DNA of 64,000 nt from Colocasia esculenta. Taxonomy: Eukaryota > Streptophyta > Magnoliopsida > Alismatales > Araceae. Positions 10,068-22,590 of the stretch are shown here, piece by piece (the first letter of the stretch is position 1; the number at the start of each line of letters is the position of its first letter). The notes under the pieces were generated by a model, which was not told the origin of the DNA, did no database searches, and saw only the letters and a list, made by a program, of their open reading frames with translations. A program made the translations under genes and the position numbers. The stretch covers positions 80,607,960 to 80,671,959 of the forward strand of contig CM024755.1 of assembly GCA_014218235.1 (NCBI GenBank). The letters are read 5' to 3'.

Positions 10068-11863
10068 TTATTCAGAAGTAGGTACCCAAATCTTTTTGGG
10101 TCCTAGATTGTTAGATGCAAAAAGATATCCTTTCGAAATCCATACTAGGTGCCTTGTTGTGTAGGTGTTTACTGTGTGTCCTAATTTATTGCAATGAGAA
10201 CCACAATGAATATAATTTGTTTTGCAGTTCCTATTGTCTTTGTAATGTTTGTTTAGAACACAATTTTTGGAAACCTTTTCCTTTTGATAGAGCTTGTTCA
10301 CAACAGGGGCCTTTTTTTTAGGCATCTTGGTTTCTTTTACAAATTTTGGTAATGGATATTTTTTAGGAATTACGACTTGTTTTCCTTTTACAGGAGGTTT
10401 GTATCCAACACCTTGTCTATTATTTCTAGATTTTGATCCTTTTAAGCATAGGGCTAAAGATGTTTTCCCTTTAGTTAATTTTCTAACTGATTCTTTTAAA
10501 TAAATATTTTCTTCAGTTAGAGTTTTTAATTTTTCTTCTAACTCTGATTTTTTATTATTTTGCTTTTTTATTTCTTCATTCAAGAGATAATTATTAACTT
10601 TACTTTCCTTTAATTGTTTTTCTAATTGTTCCATTTCGGATTTAAGATCAGAATTGGTGTTATCTAAGCAAGTGATGTTATTTTTCAGATTTTTTAATTC
10701 TTTTACAACACCTTTATGTTTTTCATATAGTTCATTAAAGACTTCTTCTAAGTCTTCAGACTCTGACCCTGAATCAGTGCAAGAACCAAAAGATGGGTCA
10801 GGATGCACCTCATCTAGTCCTACCATGAGGGCTAGACTTACCTGCTCTTTTTTGGAATCTGAGCTTGATGATTCTGAAGTTGTGGCTTCTTCATTATCCC
10901 AAGCAACAACCATGGCTTTTCTTTTGAATTTCTTGTGCTGCTTCTTGGATTTTTCTGGTTGACTAGTCTTCTTGAGTTTAGGACAGTCTAGTCTTAGATG
11001 CACAAGTTTTCTGCATTCATAGTAGACCGGTTCTTTTTCCCTTTTCTCTTTCTTTTGAATCATTCTTGATCCATTTTTCTTCTTCTTGAGAATCTTCTGA
11101 AGTTTGGATAGAACATCATCCACATCGCTGTCTTCAGAATCTGTATTTTTTGAACTAGAAGAAGAAAAAGAGGTGGAAGGAGTAGCTGCAACTTTAAGAG
11201 CATTAGTGAGTTTTTTCTTGGAAGAGCTTTCAGATAGTCGCTCCATATTGATTTCATATGTCATGAGACAACCAATTAATTTATCAATGGAAAACTTGGT
11301 TAGATCATGGGCTTCTTCAATAGTTGTGACCATAGGGGTCCATGAAAGAGTTAAGAACCTAAGTATCTTTCTGACAGTTTCCTCATCAGAAAGATTTTTA
11401 CCAAGAGAACTTAAACCAACTACTATGCTTAAAAATCTATTATACATCTGAGTGATATTTTTGTTTGGAAGCATTTTAAATTGCTCATATTGTGAGACAA
11501 AAATATCTATCCTAGTTTGTTTTACTTTATCTATTCTTTCATAAGTTACCCGCAGTTTATCCCACATTTCTTTGCAGATTTACATGCAGATACTCTACTA
11601 AATTCTTTTTTGGATAAAGCACAACATAAATAGTTCTTTGCTTTAAAGTTTAGAGATAATTTACTCTTATCAGCTGCTGTAATGGTAGCAGTACCTTCAA
11701 CAGGAAGATTAACAAAATCACCTACCTCTATTACCTGCCACAGATCAAAGTCTGTGCCTCGAATGAAGCATTCCATTATTATTTTCCAATATTGGTAATC
11801 ATCTCCATCAAAGAGTGGAGGTCTAATGACTGATTGACCTTCAGCAAATCCTTGAGCTGCCAT
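10068..11863 (-). pseudogene. gag: C1 gag, SIRE/Maximus type, one frameshift
   Basis: Starts at ATG 11863 (MAAQGFAEGQ) about 50 bp after the primer site. A one-base deletion near 11572 shifts the frame at CKSAK-MWDKL; after that it is open for 499 codons to the stop at 10068. Domains: the copia gag core (FDGDDYQYWK ... EYEQFKML-like ... LIGCLMTYEI), a serine-rich linker, a zinc knuckle at about 10985-11030 whose first Cys is Tyr (YYECRKLVHLRLDC), a long coiled coil (10480-10740), a second Cys/His cluster near 10180, and the terminal motif KKIWVPTSE that marks the gag end in this family. The stop right after that motif and the missing pol suggest a gag-only element that would need the enzymes of an autonomous relative. 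Confidence 0.85.
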
Positions 11864-11911
11864 GGATTTTCTCTAATATCGTTGGATCTTCTTGATTGAT
11901 CAGAGAACCTC

Positions 11912-11923
11912 GCTCTGATACCA
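11912..11923 (-). other. C1 primer-binding site
   Basis: Reverse complement is TGGTATCAGAGC, separated by two bases from the LTR end at 11926. Confidence 0.9.
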
Positions 11924-11925
11924 CT

Positions 11926-12669
11926 TGTTGGCCCTTTCGGTACAGCAGCAAGCTAACCTAGAGGGGGGGGGGGGGGTGAATAGGTTTTCTGAAATCTGAA
12001 ACAGAAACTTAAACACAGAAAATTATCACTTGAAAGTTTGGTTAGTTGAGTGTGATAGAGAGTAGTAGTGCGGAAGCAAATAAACAATCACACAAAGAAC
12101 ACAAGGAATTTATCCTGGTTCGGCCCTTCCCACATGAAAGTCCTACGTTCAGTCCCCAAGCAATCTCTTGGGATTTCACTAACCAAGGGCACAGTCACCC
12201 TCAAGGACAATACAACACCCAGCACCCCAGCTGGTCTTCTTCTCTTTCCCGGGCAAGAAGGCAGCCCACTTCTCTTACAGGTCAAGAAGCCAACCACCTG
12301 GTGAAAACCCCAGTGCGGTTCTGCTAGACTTAAGCCCCTAGCTAGGTTCTACACTGAGTATAGTCCCTGAGCTGGACATAAATCTTTCTTAGAAAAGAAA
12401 GAACAAAGCTGAGAGTTCTACAAGATTGGACTCTAACCCAGAAACTCTCAGCAAAGGACTCTCCCCAAGGATTACAATGACCACAGAGAGAGAGTGAAGA
12501 GAGGAAGGCTTAAAAGCTTTGAAAACTTCTGCTATGAAAAGCTTCTCTTGATTGGGCTTGAGCTCTTCTCTCTTTCTTTGAGTGTATGTGAAGTTGAGGT
12601 TCCTCACATGATGTACACTCCTTTAAAGATCTTCAGGAAAGCTCTCTTATCGTTCTTCAGCCTTGCTTC
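11926..12669 (-). repeat. C1 5' LTR, promoter-distal part
   Basis: In window orientation begins TGTTGGCCCTTTCGG and includes a G run (about 11959-11975) before TGAATAGG, a phrase common in SIRE-like LTRs. The LTR stops at 12669, where E2 is inserted, and resumes at 22591. Total LTR length without E2 is about 1545 bp. No coding capacity. Confidence 0.78.
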
Positions 12670-12932
12670 TGTTGGGTTGAGTGTGTATTTGAAACCTTTT
12701 AATGATGACTTTAATCATGACTAATTGACATCACTCATAATTTGATTTTGATGATGACATTTTGTACATATTAAAATGATGACTAATTGAACATGTTATA
12801 CATTTTATACATATCACAACAATGCTTAAATAACATGTTTTTAATATTTCATATCTTGTACTTTGATGATAATATCATGTGTTAATGACTTACACTCATA
12901 GTTTCAGGTTTACACAAGTTTGTCATAGTGGT

Positions 12933-13087
12933 GTCGACACTGGCTCACTGTTCCAGAAGCCCTTCTTGAAGACAGGGTCAAGTGGTGTCGACATACACAT
13001 TGGTGGTGTCGACACTAGTTCCAGTTTCCAGGAGACCTGTTTTGTATTTAGGACAGGGTTTCGACACACAGGCAAAGTGGTGTCGAC
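12933..13087. promoter_or_regulatory. GTCGAC palindrome cluster in E2 U3
   Basis: TGTCGACA(C) units spaced about 20-55 bp apart, 120-270 bp before the TATA box. The same cluster is in the 3' LTR (about 21336-21492) and in both E4 LTRs, although the bases between the palindromes vary. Confidence 0.5.
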
Positions 13088-13206
13088 ACACCTCGGCTGA
13101 AGCTTCAACACCTGATTTATCTAGACACGTGGCCGCTTGGGGTTCAAGGGAATTTGTCTTGGATCGTGTGCCCATGCACTCCAAGGGTACTATTGGACTT
13201 ATGGGG

Positions 13207-13216
13207 CTATATATAT
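13207..13216 (+). promoter_or_regulatory. E2 LTR TATA box
   Basis: CTATATATAT in a GGGG-CTATATATAT-TCCC context; the same element is at 49401 in E4 (TATATATACC). Confidence 0.6.
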
Positions 13217-14186
13217 TCCCAATTATTGGCCCCCCAACAAGAAGAAGAATCCAGAAAACTCCAGCAAAAGGTTTTGGGGAAAAAAGAGGCATCTTCTACT
13301 CTTGCCTCTCTCGTTGCTGCGGTGATCCATCTCCTTCCTTGAAAAAGCATGAGGGAGTGAAGGAGAGCTCTGAAGAAGGAGTTGGAGCACTTCTCAAAAG
13401 AGTAGATCCAGCAGAAGCAAGCAATTGAAGAGAATTTCTGGCGATCCAGAGGCCATTGGAGCAGAGCATCGCCAAGTGATTAAGGGCATCACCAAGTTTC
13501 TTAGATTCAACCTTCTGCAAGAAATCTCCATCGAAGAACACGAATAATGTATCTATTTCCCACTATTCTGAACTTGTTCTTCCGATTCATCAATGAGATT
13601 TGTGCATAAAGTGTTGCATAAATTTCTGTGAATGAATCTGTCTTGAATCAGATCATTGCTAGAGGATCTGATTTATGTTGGTCTTGATCTAGCTTGTGTT
13701 TTGTGAGCCGTCGAGCTCAGTTTTGGTGAGTTGAACACTCAGTGTGTGATTGAGGAAGTGTGCTCAGGTTCTGGAGCGGTTGTGCTCTGGAGTTTGTGTG
13801 TGAGCCGTCGAGCTCAAGTGTGTTGGAGTCGTCGTGCTCGAGTGTGAGTTGTACTCAAATTTGAGTAGTGTGTCCTTACTGTGTGAGGGATGGACGTAGG
13901 AATCACTGGTGTGATTTTCGAACCACCTAATAAATTCTATGTACAATGGTTTGATTTGCTTATCTGCGTTAGATGCTTGCATAGGATTTCACACTCACAC
14001 TATTTGTTGAATTGCCTCACACATCATCTACACATACTCACACTTCAGATCAGCAAATTGGTTGTGTAAATTGATCTCTAATTTGAAGCAATTTTGAATT
14101 GCTTAGGCTTTCGCATTATTTGGTATCAGATCCATTCAACCCCCCCCCTTCTAGATTTGATCCATCCATCTATTCGATCCTACAAT

Positions 14187-14198
14187 TGGTATCACAGC
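14187..14198 (+). other. E2 primer-binding site
   Basis: TGGTATCACAGC, one mismatch (C for G) to the usual Met-tRNA primer site. E4 has the standard sequence at the same place. Confidence 0.85.
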
Positions 14199-14293
14199 GG
14201 GTTTATATCTGTGTCTGATCTGATTTGAGTGATTTTTGCATTTCACTTGCTTGAATTGCTTGAGTGTTCTATCACTGTCTTTCATTTCACTTA

Positions 14294-16455
14294 ATGGATT
14301 CTCAAGGATTTATTGCTGAAGGCCATTCCATTAATAGGCCACCATTTTTCAATGGGTCTGATTACTCTTATTGGAAGAATCGCATGCAAGTTTTTCTTAG
14401 GGCTCAAAACTATGAAATCTGGAAGGTAGTTGAAGTGGGTCCTTATGAAAATCAAGGAGATGAAGAGAACTGGACTAGAGAACAAATTAGGAGAGCTACT
14501 CTTAACTATAGTGCCATGAACATGCTTCAGTGTGCAGTCCACCCTAAAGAATATTCAAGAATATCCATGTGTAAATCGGCTAAAGAAATGTGGGATAAAC
14601 TTGAATTAATGTATGAGGGAACTTCTCAAGTTAGGGAAACTAAAGCAAACATACTTGTTTCTGAATATGAATTGTTTATGATGAAATCTGACGAATCAAT
14701 TTCTGAAATGTTTGCTAGGTTTATGACAATCGTCAATGGGCTGAAGGCACTAGGTAAAGAGTACACTGATGCTGATTTGGTAAGAAAAAATTTACGCTCT
14801 CTATCATCTATCTGGCATACAAAGGCCACAGTGATTGAAGATTCTAAGGATTTATCCAAAATCTCTTTGGATGAACTCATAGGGTCTTTAATGACTTATG
14901 AAATAAATTTGAAAAGAAATGAAGAATATATGCTTAAGGCCAAATTGGTAGCACTTAAGGCTTCATCAAGTAACAAAGAGGAAAGTCAAGAGAAATCAAG
15001 CTCTGAAGAGTCTGAGTCCAATGAGGATGAACTTGCCCTCATGACTAGGCAATTCAGAAAATTTTTAAAATCAAGAAAAGGAAGAATCACTGGAAAGAAG
15101 AAATTTTCTTCTGGCAAAAGGAATATTTCTTCTTCAAATGTCAATTCTAGTAGAAATCAAAAAACTGATGAGGTTGTTATTTGCTACAGGTGCAACAAGA
15201 CAGGACATATGAAAGGGGAATGTCCTGAGAATAAAAAGGACAAGTACAAAAAGAACAACAAAATGAAGAAACCTAAAGCTATGATAGCATCTTGGTCAGA
15301 TGAAGACCAAAGTGAGAATGAAGAAGAGAAGTCCTCAAGTTCAGGGAATGAGGAGCTATGCTTTATGGCAAACAGCATCGATGGAAAGGTAGGTTCTTCT
15401 TTTGAATAATACTCTATTGAAGATTGGCAAGATGCATATGCTGAGTTGGTTGAAAAATTTTCTGAAATAAGAAAAGAAAACAAACATCTGAAAAAGAAAT
15501 TTGAAAATACCATGTATGATACTTCATTGAATAGAAGAATTTCTGAACTTGAAAATAAAGTATATGAACTCAATGAAGAAAAGGAAGAACTTCTGAACAA
15601 AATTGATGAATTCAAACTTGCATCTCAAAAGGTTAATAATGATTTTGAAAAACTTTCTGAAAAAATGGAATTGCAACAAAAGAAAAAGCAACAAGTTAAT
15701 GATGAAATTTTGAAGCTTAAGAGCTTGTTCGAAGAAAAGGAACAAGTTATTAAAAAATTTAAAAATGGAAAGGAAAATCTTGATGCATTGCTAAGAGTGA
15801 AAATGAAAGGCAACAAACATGGTCTGAGATTCATTCCTAAAAATTCAGAGAAGAATAAATCTTTTGAAAAGGAAGAAAAATCTACAAAAATTCCCTTGAT
15901 AAATTTTATCAAAAGTACTAGAACAGGAAACAAAAATACACAAGTGTCAAAGAAAACCTCTGAAATGAACAAAAATCAAAGTGAAAAGAAACAAGGCAGG
16001 TCGACACCAGTCCAACACAAGTCGACCCGTCTAATTGTGAAAAATAACAACCAGTTGAACAAAAACTCAAATAAAAATATGAAAAATTATAAAAACACAA
16101 AAACAAACTTTCATGATGGCTATTGGTGATCCAAGACAACACATCATTCTGATTGGATTAACTCTTGGAATCAATGGTATCATAATCCTCCTTGGTACCA
16201 CTCACAATTTGTCTACCTACAATTTCCAAGATATCAACAGAAGTCTTGGTTTGGATTTCCATACAGCTATGATCATCCCAAGATGCATAACCTCCATGCT
16301 CATGAAAGAAAGAACACTGATGTTAGAATGCCAAAATGAGAAATCACTTCTAAAACAAAGCAAAAGCCAAAAATAACTCCAATGTGGATTAGAAAAGATT
16401 TGTTGTTTCTGCTCAAACAAACTGATGGTCCCAACAATGTTTGGGTACCAAAATC
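14294..16455 (+). pseudogene. gag: E2 gag
   Basis: Start ATG at 14294 (MDSQGFIAEGHS), supported by the same start in E4. The capsid core (FNGSDYSYWKNRMQVF, MCKSAKEMWDKLELMYEG) is intact and a canonical CX2CX4HX4C knuckle, CYRCNKTGHMKGEC, lies at 15183-15224. A TAA at 15407 (CAA in E4) interrupts the frame; the same phase then runs to a TGA at 16127 through a long coiled coil and a basic region. It continues with a further stop to about 16455, ending in the family motif NVWVPKS. Pol follows in another phase. Two GTCGAC sites (16000, 16021) sit in the basic region. Confidence 0.85.
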
Positions 16456-16483
16456 TTTTCTTCTCTGATCTGATCTTTGTAGG

Positions 16484-17949
16484 AAGGTCGTGCACCCAAT
16501 TCCAATGTATGGTTTCTTGATAGTGGGTGTTCACGACACATGACAGGAGACAGAACAAAATTCTCATTTCTGATTGAAAAGGAGGGAGGATCTGTCACAT
16601 TTGGAGGTAAAAATAAAGGGAAAATCATTGGATCTGGAAAGGTTGGTAAATCATCCTCAAACTCAATTGAAAATGTTTTGTTAGTTGATGGTTTGGATTA
16701 TAATCATTTGAGCATCAGTCAATTGTGTGACAAAGGTCACAAGGTTGTTTTTGAATATGTTTTTTGCAAAATAATTGATTCTATAACTGAAAAAATAAAA
16801 TTCTTTAGCAAAAGAGAAAACAATGTCTACATGATCAATCTTGATAAAAACTTTGCTGAAAACATTTGTTTGGTGGCAAATAAAAATGAAATTGCATGGA
16901 CATGGCACAAAAGACTTGGTCATGCAAGTTTCAACACAATAAATAAACTCTTAAGGCTAATTCTGGTTAAAGGACTTCCTGAATCTCTTCCTAATGTAGA
17001 GAATCAACTTTGTGGGATATGTTCTCAAGGAAAACAAACCAGAAAATCGTTTAAAATTTTCAATGATGTACTCACTTCTAAGCCACTAGAATTACTTCAT
17101 ATGGACCTTTTTGGGCCAACAAGAATTCTTAGTCTTAGTGGTAAAAGATATGAATTTGTCATCATTGATGATTTTACTAGATACACTTGGGTCATCTTTC
17201 TATCTCACAAAAGTGATGCTTGTTTAGAATTTAGGAATTTCTGCACCATTGCCTTAATGGGTTTTTCACATAAAATCAAATCCATTTTGACTGATCATGG
17301 GGGAGAACTTGAGAACAAAGTTTTTTCTGATTTATGTGCTGAACTGAACATTTTTCATAGATTCTCTTCTCCAAGAACTCCACAACAAAATAGAGTTGTG
17401 GAAAGGAAGAATAGAACTCTAGTGGAAATGGCTAGATCTATGCTCTTGGAAAGTAAATTGTCCAAATCCTTCTAGGCTGAAGCTGTGAACATAGCAAATC
17501 ACATCTTGAACAGAGCATTGGTCAGACCGAAAATCAGAAAAACCCCCTTTGAACTTTTGAAAAATAAAAAGCCAACTCTGTCTTATTTTAAAATCTTTGG
17601 TTGCAAGTGTTTTGTACATAACAACAATAAAGAAAATCTTGATAAATTTGATGCCAAAAGTCATGAAGCCATTTTTCTTGGCTATTCAGAAATTTCTAGA
17701 GCTTATAGAGTTTACATTCTCAAGAATAAAACTGTGGAAGAATCTCCACGTGTAGTTTTTGATGAAAACTCATATCAAACTGATGACTGTACATCTTACA
17801 GGGTTCTTCAAAATAATGAAGAGGATGACGTCATTGTCAAATCTTCACCAACTGTTGAAGAGGATGAAGATCCACTTGAAAATATGGACAATCAATCACC
17901 TACCACAAGTGGTTCAGGTAATATTGTTCCAAAACTGAATGCATCCTAA
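16484..17949 (+). pseudogene. pol: E2 pol, first part: protease and integrase
   Basis: The aspartic protease motif LDSGCSRHMTGD has its Asp at 16519. The GAG-pre-integrase segment with the HHCC zinc site (WHKRLGH ... LCGICSQGKQ) is at 16900-17035. The integrase core has D in LLHMDLFGP, D in ILTDHGGELEN and E in VVERKNRTL (about 17095-17410). A TAG at 17473 replaces the Trp of SKSFWAE, and the same phase then continues to a TAA at 17947. The Asp-Asp-Glu set is complete, so catalysis was lost by stops rather than active-site change. Cleaves the polyprotein and inserts the cDNA. Confidence 0.88.
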
Positions 17950-19619
17950 GAGGTAATTCCTGAAAACAGATTTTTAAGAGATCATCCAATTGAGAATTAG
18001 TTGGTAATGTGCATGATAGAGTTAGAACTAGATCATCTTTTCTGAATGCAATAAATGAAGACCCACTAGCACTAATTTTCCAAATTGAACCCAAGTCAAT
18101 TGATGAAGCCCTATCTAGTGAGGATTGGATCAATGCAATGCATGATGAACTTCATCAATTTGACAGAAATCAAGTGTGGGAATTAGTACCTAGACCTAGT
18201 GACCAATTGTTATTTGTACTAGATGGGTGTTCAGAAATAAATTGAATGAAAATGGACAGGTTGTTAGGAATAAAGCTAGACTAGTTGCCAAGGGGTACAA
18301 TCAGGAGTTTGGAATTGATTTTGAAGAATCATATGCCCCTGTAGCTAGACTAGAAACTGTGAGAATATTTCTTGCTTTTGCATCATCCCTGAAATTTAAA
18401 GTTTGTCAAATGGATGTGAAAAATGCTTTCTTGAATAGATACATCAAAGAAAAAGTTTATGTAGAACAACCTCCCGGTTTTGAAAAATAAAAAATATCCT
18501 GATCATGTTCTCAAACACAATAAGGCTCTTTATGGTCTTAAGCAAGCTCCAAGAGCTTGGTATGATCGTTTGAGCTCATTTTTGTTGAATAAAGGTTACA
18601 TAAGAGGTAATGTAGACCAAACCTTGTTTACAAGAATTGTCAATATTCAAACCATTGTTGTCCAAATCTATGTTGATGACATAATTTTTGGATCTATAAA
18701 TAAAGAACTGTGTACTGAATTTACTGATCACATGAAAACTAAATTTGAAATGAATTTGATGGGAGACTTACAATTCTTTTTGGGATTGCAGATACATCAA
18801 ACCAATGAAGAGATTTTTATAAGTCAAACAAAATATGTGAAAGAACTTCTGAAAAGGTTTGACTTTCAGCACCTCAAGCATTCTAGCACACCAATGGCAA
18901 TAAATGTAAGACTAGAGGAAGATTCATTTGGTAAGTCAGTAGATCCAAAGACCTATAGAGGTATGATTGGTTCTCTATTTTACCTCACAACCTCTAGACC
19001 AGATATTCAGTATAGTGTGTGTATGTGTGCTAGATTTCAAGCTAATCCTAAAGAAAGTCACATGTTAGCTGTCAAAAGAATTTTTAAATGTCTTGTTGGA
19101 ACATGTGAACTTGGAATTTGGTATCCTACTGGTTGCAAGTTAGATTTAATTGCTTACTATGATGCTGATTATGCTAGTTGTAAACTTGATAGAAAAAGTA
19201 CTAGTCGCTTGTGTTTATATCTAGGTGGATACCTAATTTCATGGGCTTCTAAAAAGTAACATTCATTAGCTCTATCCACTGCAGAGGCTGAATATGTTGC
19301 GGCTGGTTGTTGTGGCACTCAAGTTCTTTGGGTGAAACATCAGCTCCTAGACTATAATCACAAATTGGGTTGTATTCCTATTTTGTGTGATAACACTAGT
19401 GCTATTAATTTGTCTAAAAACCCAATTCAACATTCACAAACAAAGCATATTGAAATAAGACACCATTTTCTAAGGGATGAGGTCGCTAAGAAATCTTTTG
19501 AACTTCACTTCATTGAAACTGAAAAACAAATTGCAGATATTTTCACTAAGCCTCTTCCAGAAAACAAATTCTCATCTTTAAGAAGAGAGCTTGGTTTGTG
19601 CAAATTTCCACATTCTTGA
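17950..19619 (+). pseudogene. pol: E2 pol, second part: reverse transcriptase and RNase H
   Basis: Three frame changes at about 17995, 18215 and 18485 separate blocks that are otherwise normal copia RT: ARLVAKGYNQEFGIDF, QMDVKNAFLN, LYGLKQAPRAWYDRLS and the catalytic YVDD at 18669-18680. RNase H follows (YDADYASCKLDRKS, STAEAEYVAA, DNTSAINLSKNP) and ends at TGA 19617. A TAA at 19257 interrupts RNase H where E4 reads ASKNQHSVA. Very close to the corresponding part of E4, so both are one family. Confidence 0.88.
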
Positions 19620-21064
19620 TATCTTCTATCTCTTTTTGCAAATAAAAGACTTCCTATTCTTGCAAATAAATTCCTCACTCTCACATTGCATTGGCATTCT
19701 TGGTATATCAATTGGTGATTTGAAGAAAGACAAGTCAGGCTTGTCTGGACACTTTCACTATGCGTGAGTATGTCTTCGCCAAGTATCAAGAGTCTTGTAT
19801 GCAATTGTTGAGGGGGAGTCTCTGTCTTTCAATAAAATAATCTTGTTCATTCTATTTTCACTTCATTCCATTCCTATTTCTTCATAATCCTCATGTTCAC
19901 CTTGTGAGGGGGAGATACATGAAAGGGGGAGTCATTGTCACATTCTTTGACCTTACTTGTTATCTTGAACCCCAAACTCATCAGAATTTTTGAGTCATTG
20001 TGCCATTTTTTTATGAGAGAATTAAGACATTGAAACTAAACTCATTGTGCATTTAGTTTAATTTCAAAGATTCATTATCATTTCAAGGTTAAGCAATCTT
20101 AATACTGAATGTCTTTAAAATGACTTGCAAAACACTTGTAGGCACATGAGTAGCCTTATTATTTAACATGTGCATATTTAAGCTTCATTTTTACCACATG
20201 TTAAGAATAATTTTTCTAAATTCGTAGTCATGACTTTTCTGGTCAAAGCAAACATATTCCTGCAAAACATCAAAAGAAAATGATCAACACTCTGGAAAGA
20301 TACAAACAGAGCAATGCAAATTCTTGAACCACTGAGTAACCGGGCTATTTCACCTAAAAAGTGATTTATTTCGCGTCAAAAAGTGGAAATCAAAGTTTTC
20401 AACTCTGTATAAGATAATGAAAGTTAAACCACTGAGTAATCAGGAGGTCTTGCATCTGATCAATGTGATCTCTTGCACTGAAAAGTGAGATTTAACTAAT
20501 TTATTCTTGTATTCTTTCCTAGCTAAAATTGAAAGAAAATCAAAAGGACAGGATAGAAAAGCTTAAGACCTTAATAAAGTTCATGTTTACTGAGTTTAGA
20601 CCTATTATTTTAGATTGTGTTACAATTAAAGCTCCTAACATCCTTGTTAAATACTTCTGCTCACTCATATAGGTCACTTTACTTCACATTTGCATCATTA
20701 TTTTAACTACATTCAGATCATTATATTTTGTTATACTTTGTGTTGAGTGTGTCTTTGTGATTAAACTTTGTTGCACAACAACCAAAACACAATAATTTCT
20801 CTCATTTAACAGTATCACTTTGCCTCATTTATTTTAATCATTCCTAAACCTTCATTTCCTACATTTCATTTCTTGATCGCCTACCATTCTTTGTTTCTCT
20901 CTCTTATCTATCTTTTTGATGCTGTCAAAAAGGGGGAGAAAGTTCTATAAATGGGAGAAAGTTTCTTATGGGAGAAAGTTGGTCAAGGGGAGTTATTGCA
21001 GTCATGGGAGTCCGGCTATTGGGAGATTGTGCATATATTTTGTCATCATCAAAAAGGGGGAGAA
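19620..21064 (+). other. E2 long 3' non-coding region with repeated purine tracts
   Basis: No gene is visible. The block 19671-19850 is strongly conserved with 54857-55025 in E4. GGGGGAG-type tracts occur at about 19811, 19906, 19924, 20931, 20986 and just before the 3' LTR (21053-21062); the last is the working polypurine tract. The others are either old 3' ends or central-tract-like signals. The third ORF present in E4 is missing here. Confidence 0.7.
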
Positions 21065-22590
21065 TGTTGGGTTGAGTGTGTATTTGAAACCTTTTAATGA
21101 TGACTTTAATCATGACTAATTGACATCACTCATAATTTGATTTTGATGATGACATTTTGTACATTTTGTACATATTAAAATGATGACTAATTGAACATGC
21201 TATACATTTTATACATATCACAACAATGCTTAAATAACATGTTTTTTATATTTCATATCCTGTACTTTGATGATAATATCATGTGTTAATGACTTACACT
21301 CAATAGTTTCACGTTTACACAAGTTTGCCATAGTGGTGTCGACACATCCCTTGGTGGTGTCGACACTGGCTCACTGTTCCAGAAGCCCTTTTTGAAGACA
21401 GGGTCAAGTGGTGTCGACACACTCATTGGTGGTGTCGACACTAGTTCCAATTTCCAGGAGACATATTTTGTGTTTGGGACAGGGTGTCGACACACCTCGG
21501 CTGAAACTTCAACACCTGATTTATCTAGACACGTGGCCGCTTGGGGTTCAAGGGAATTTGTCTTGGATCGTGTGCCCATGCACTCCAAGGGTACTATTGG
21601 ACTTATGGGGCTATATATATTCCCAATTATTGGCCCCCCAACAAGAAGAAGAATCCAGAAAACTCCAGCAAAAGGTTTTGGCGGAAAAAGAGGCATCTCA
21701 TGCTCTTGCCTCTCTCGTTGTTGCGGTGATCCATCTCCTTCCTTGAAAAAGCACGAGGGAGTGAAGGAGAACTCTGAAGAAGGAGTTGGAGCACATCTCA
21801 AAGGAGCAGATCCAGCAGAAGCAAGCAATTGAAGAGAATTTCTGGCGATCCAGAGGCCATTGGAGCAGATCATCGCCAAGTGATTAAGGGCATCACCAAG
21901 TTTCTTAGATTCAACCTATGCAAGAAATCTCCATCAAAGAACACGAATACTGTATCTATTTCCCACTATTCTGAACATGTTCTTTCGAGTCATCTATGAG
22001 ATTTGTGCATAAAGTGTTGCATAAATTTCTGTGAATGAATCTGTCTTGAATCAGATCATTGCTAGAGGATCTAATTTATGTTGGTCTTGATCTAGCTTGT
22101 GTTCTGTGAGCCGTCGAGCTCAGTTTTGGTGAGTTGAACACTCAGTGTGTGGTTGAGCAAGTGTGCTCAGGTTTTGGAGCGGTTGTGCTCTGGAGTTTGT
22201 GTGTGAGCCGTCGAGCTCAAGTGTGTTGGAGTCGTTGTGCTCGAGTGTGAGGTGTACTCAAATTTGAGTAGTGTGTCCTCACTGTGTGAGGGGTGGACGT
22301 AGGAATCACTGGTGTGATTTTCGACCCACCTAAAAAATTCTATGTGCAATGGTTTGATTTGCTTATCTGCGTTAGATGCTTGCATAGGATTTCGCACTCA
22401 CACTATTTGTTGAATTGCCTCACACATCATCTACACATACTCACACTTCAGATCAGCAAATTGGTTGTGTAAATTGATCTCTAATTCGAAGCAATTTTGA
22501 ATTGCTTAAGCTTACGCATTATTTGGTATCCGATCCATTCAACCCCCCCCCCCCTTCTAGATCTGATCCATCCATCTATTCGATCCTACA
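21065..22590 (+). repeat. E2 3' LTR
   Basis: Aligns with 12670-14184 over its whole length, with an extra GTCGAC unit near 21336 and several substitutions. Ends CGATCCTACA; C1 LTR sequence resumes directly after. Confidence 0.92.

Larger units (their letters stand above)
12670..14184 (+). repeat. E2 5' LTR
   Basis: Runs from TGTTGGG to CGATCCTACA. Four clear GTCGAC palindromes (12933, 12987, 13008, 13082) plus a decayed one precede a TATA box at 13207. The downstream half contains repeated TGAGCCGTCGAGCTC-like phrases at about 13707 and 13802, and a C run at 14139-14147. Confidence 0.92.
12670..22590 (+). mobile_element. E2: full-length Ty1/copia (SIRE/Maximus-type) element, degenerate
   Basis: LTRs of 1515 and 1526 bp (TGTTGGGTTGAG ... 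GATCCTACA), primer site, gag, PR-IN-RT-RH pol, a 1.4-kb non-coding 3' region and a polypurine tract. The PR-IN-RT-RH order is the copia hallmark. Flanks GCTTC (12665-12669) and ACTTT (22591-22595) match at three of five sites and differ by two transitions, as expected of a target duplication altered by cytosine deamination. E2 lies in the right LTR of C1. It lacks the extra ORF that its relative E4 carries after pol. Confidence 0.92.

Noticed and set aside
11959..11975. Long G run, and C runs at 14139, 22543, 50332 and 61079, considered as G-quadruplex elements
   Set aside because: They are homopolymers at matching LTR positions with variable length, more likely slippage or base-calling variation than a designed structure.
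12982..13428. A 148-codon ORF in the E2 5' LTR, also open (146 codons) in the 3' LTR at 21392-21832
   Set aside because: It spans the GTCGAC cluster, TATA box and leader. Its presence in both LTRs follows from LTR duplication, and no known domain is seen.
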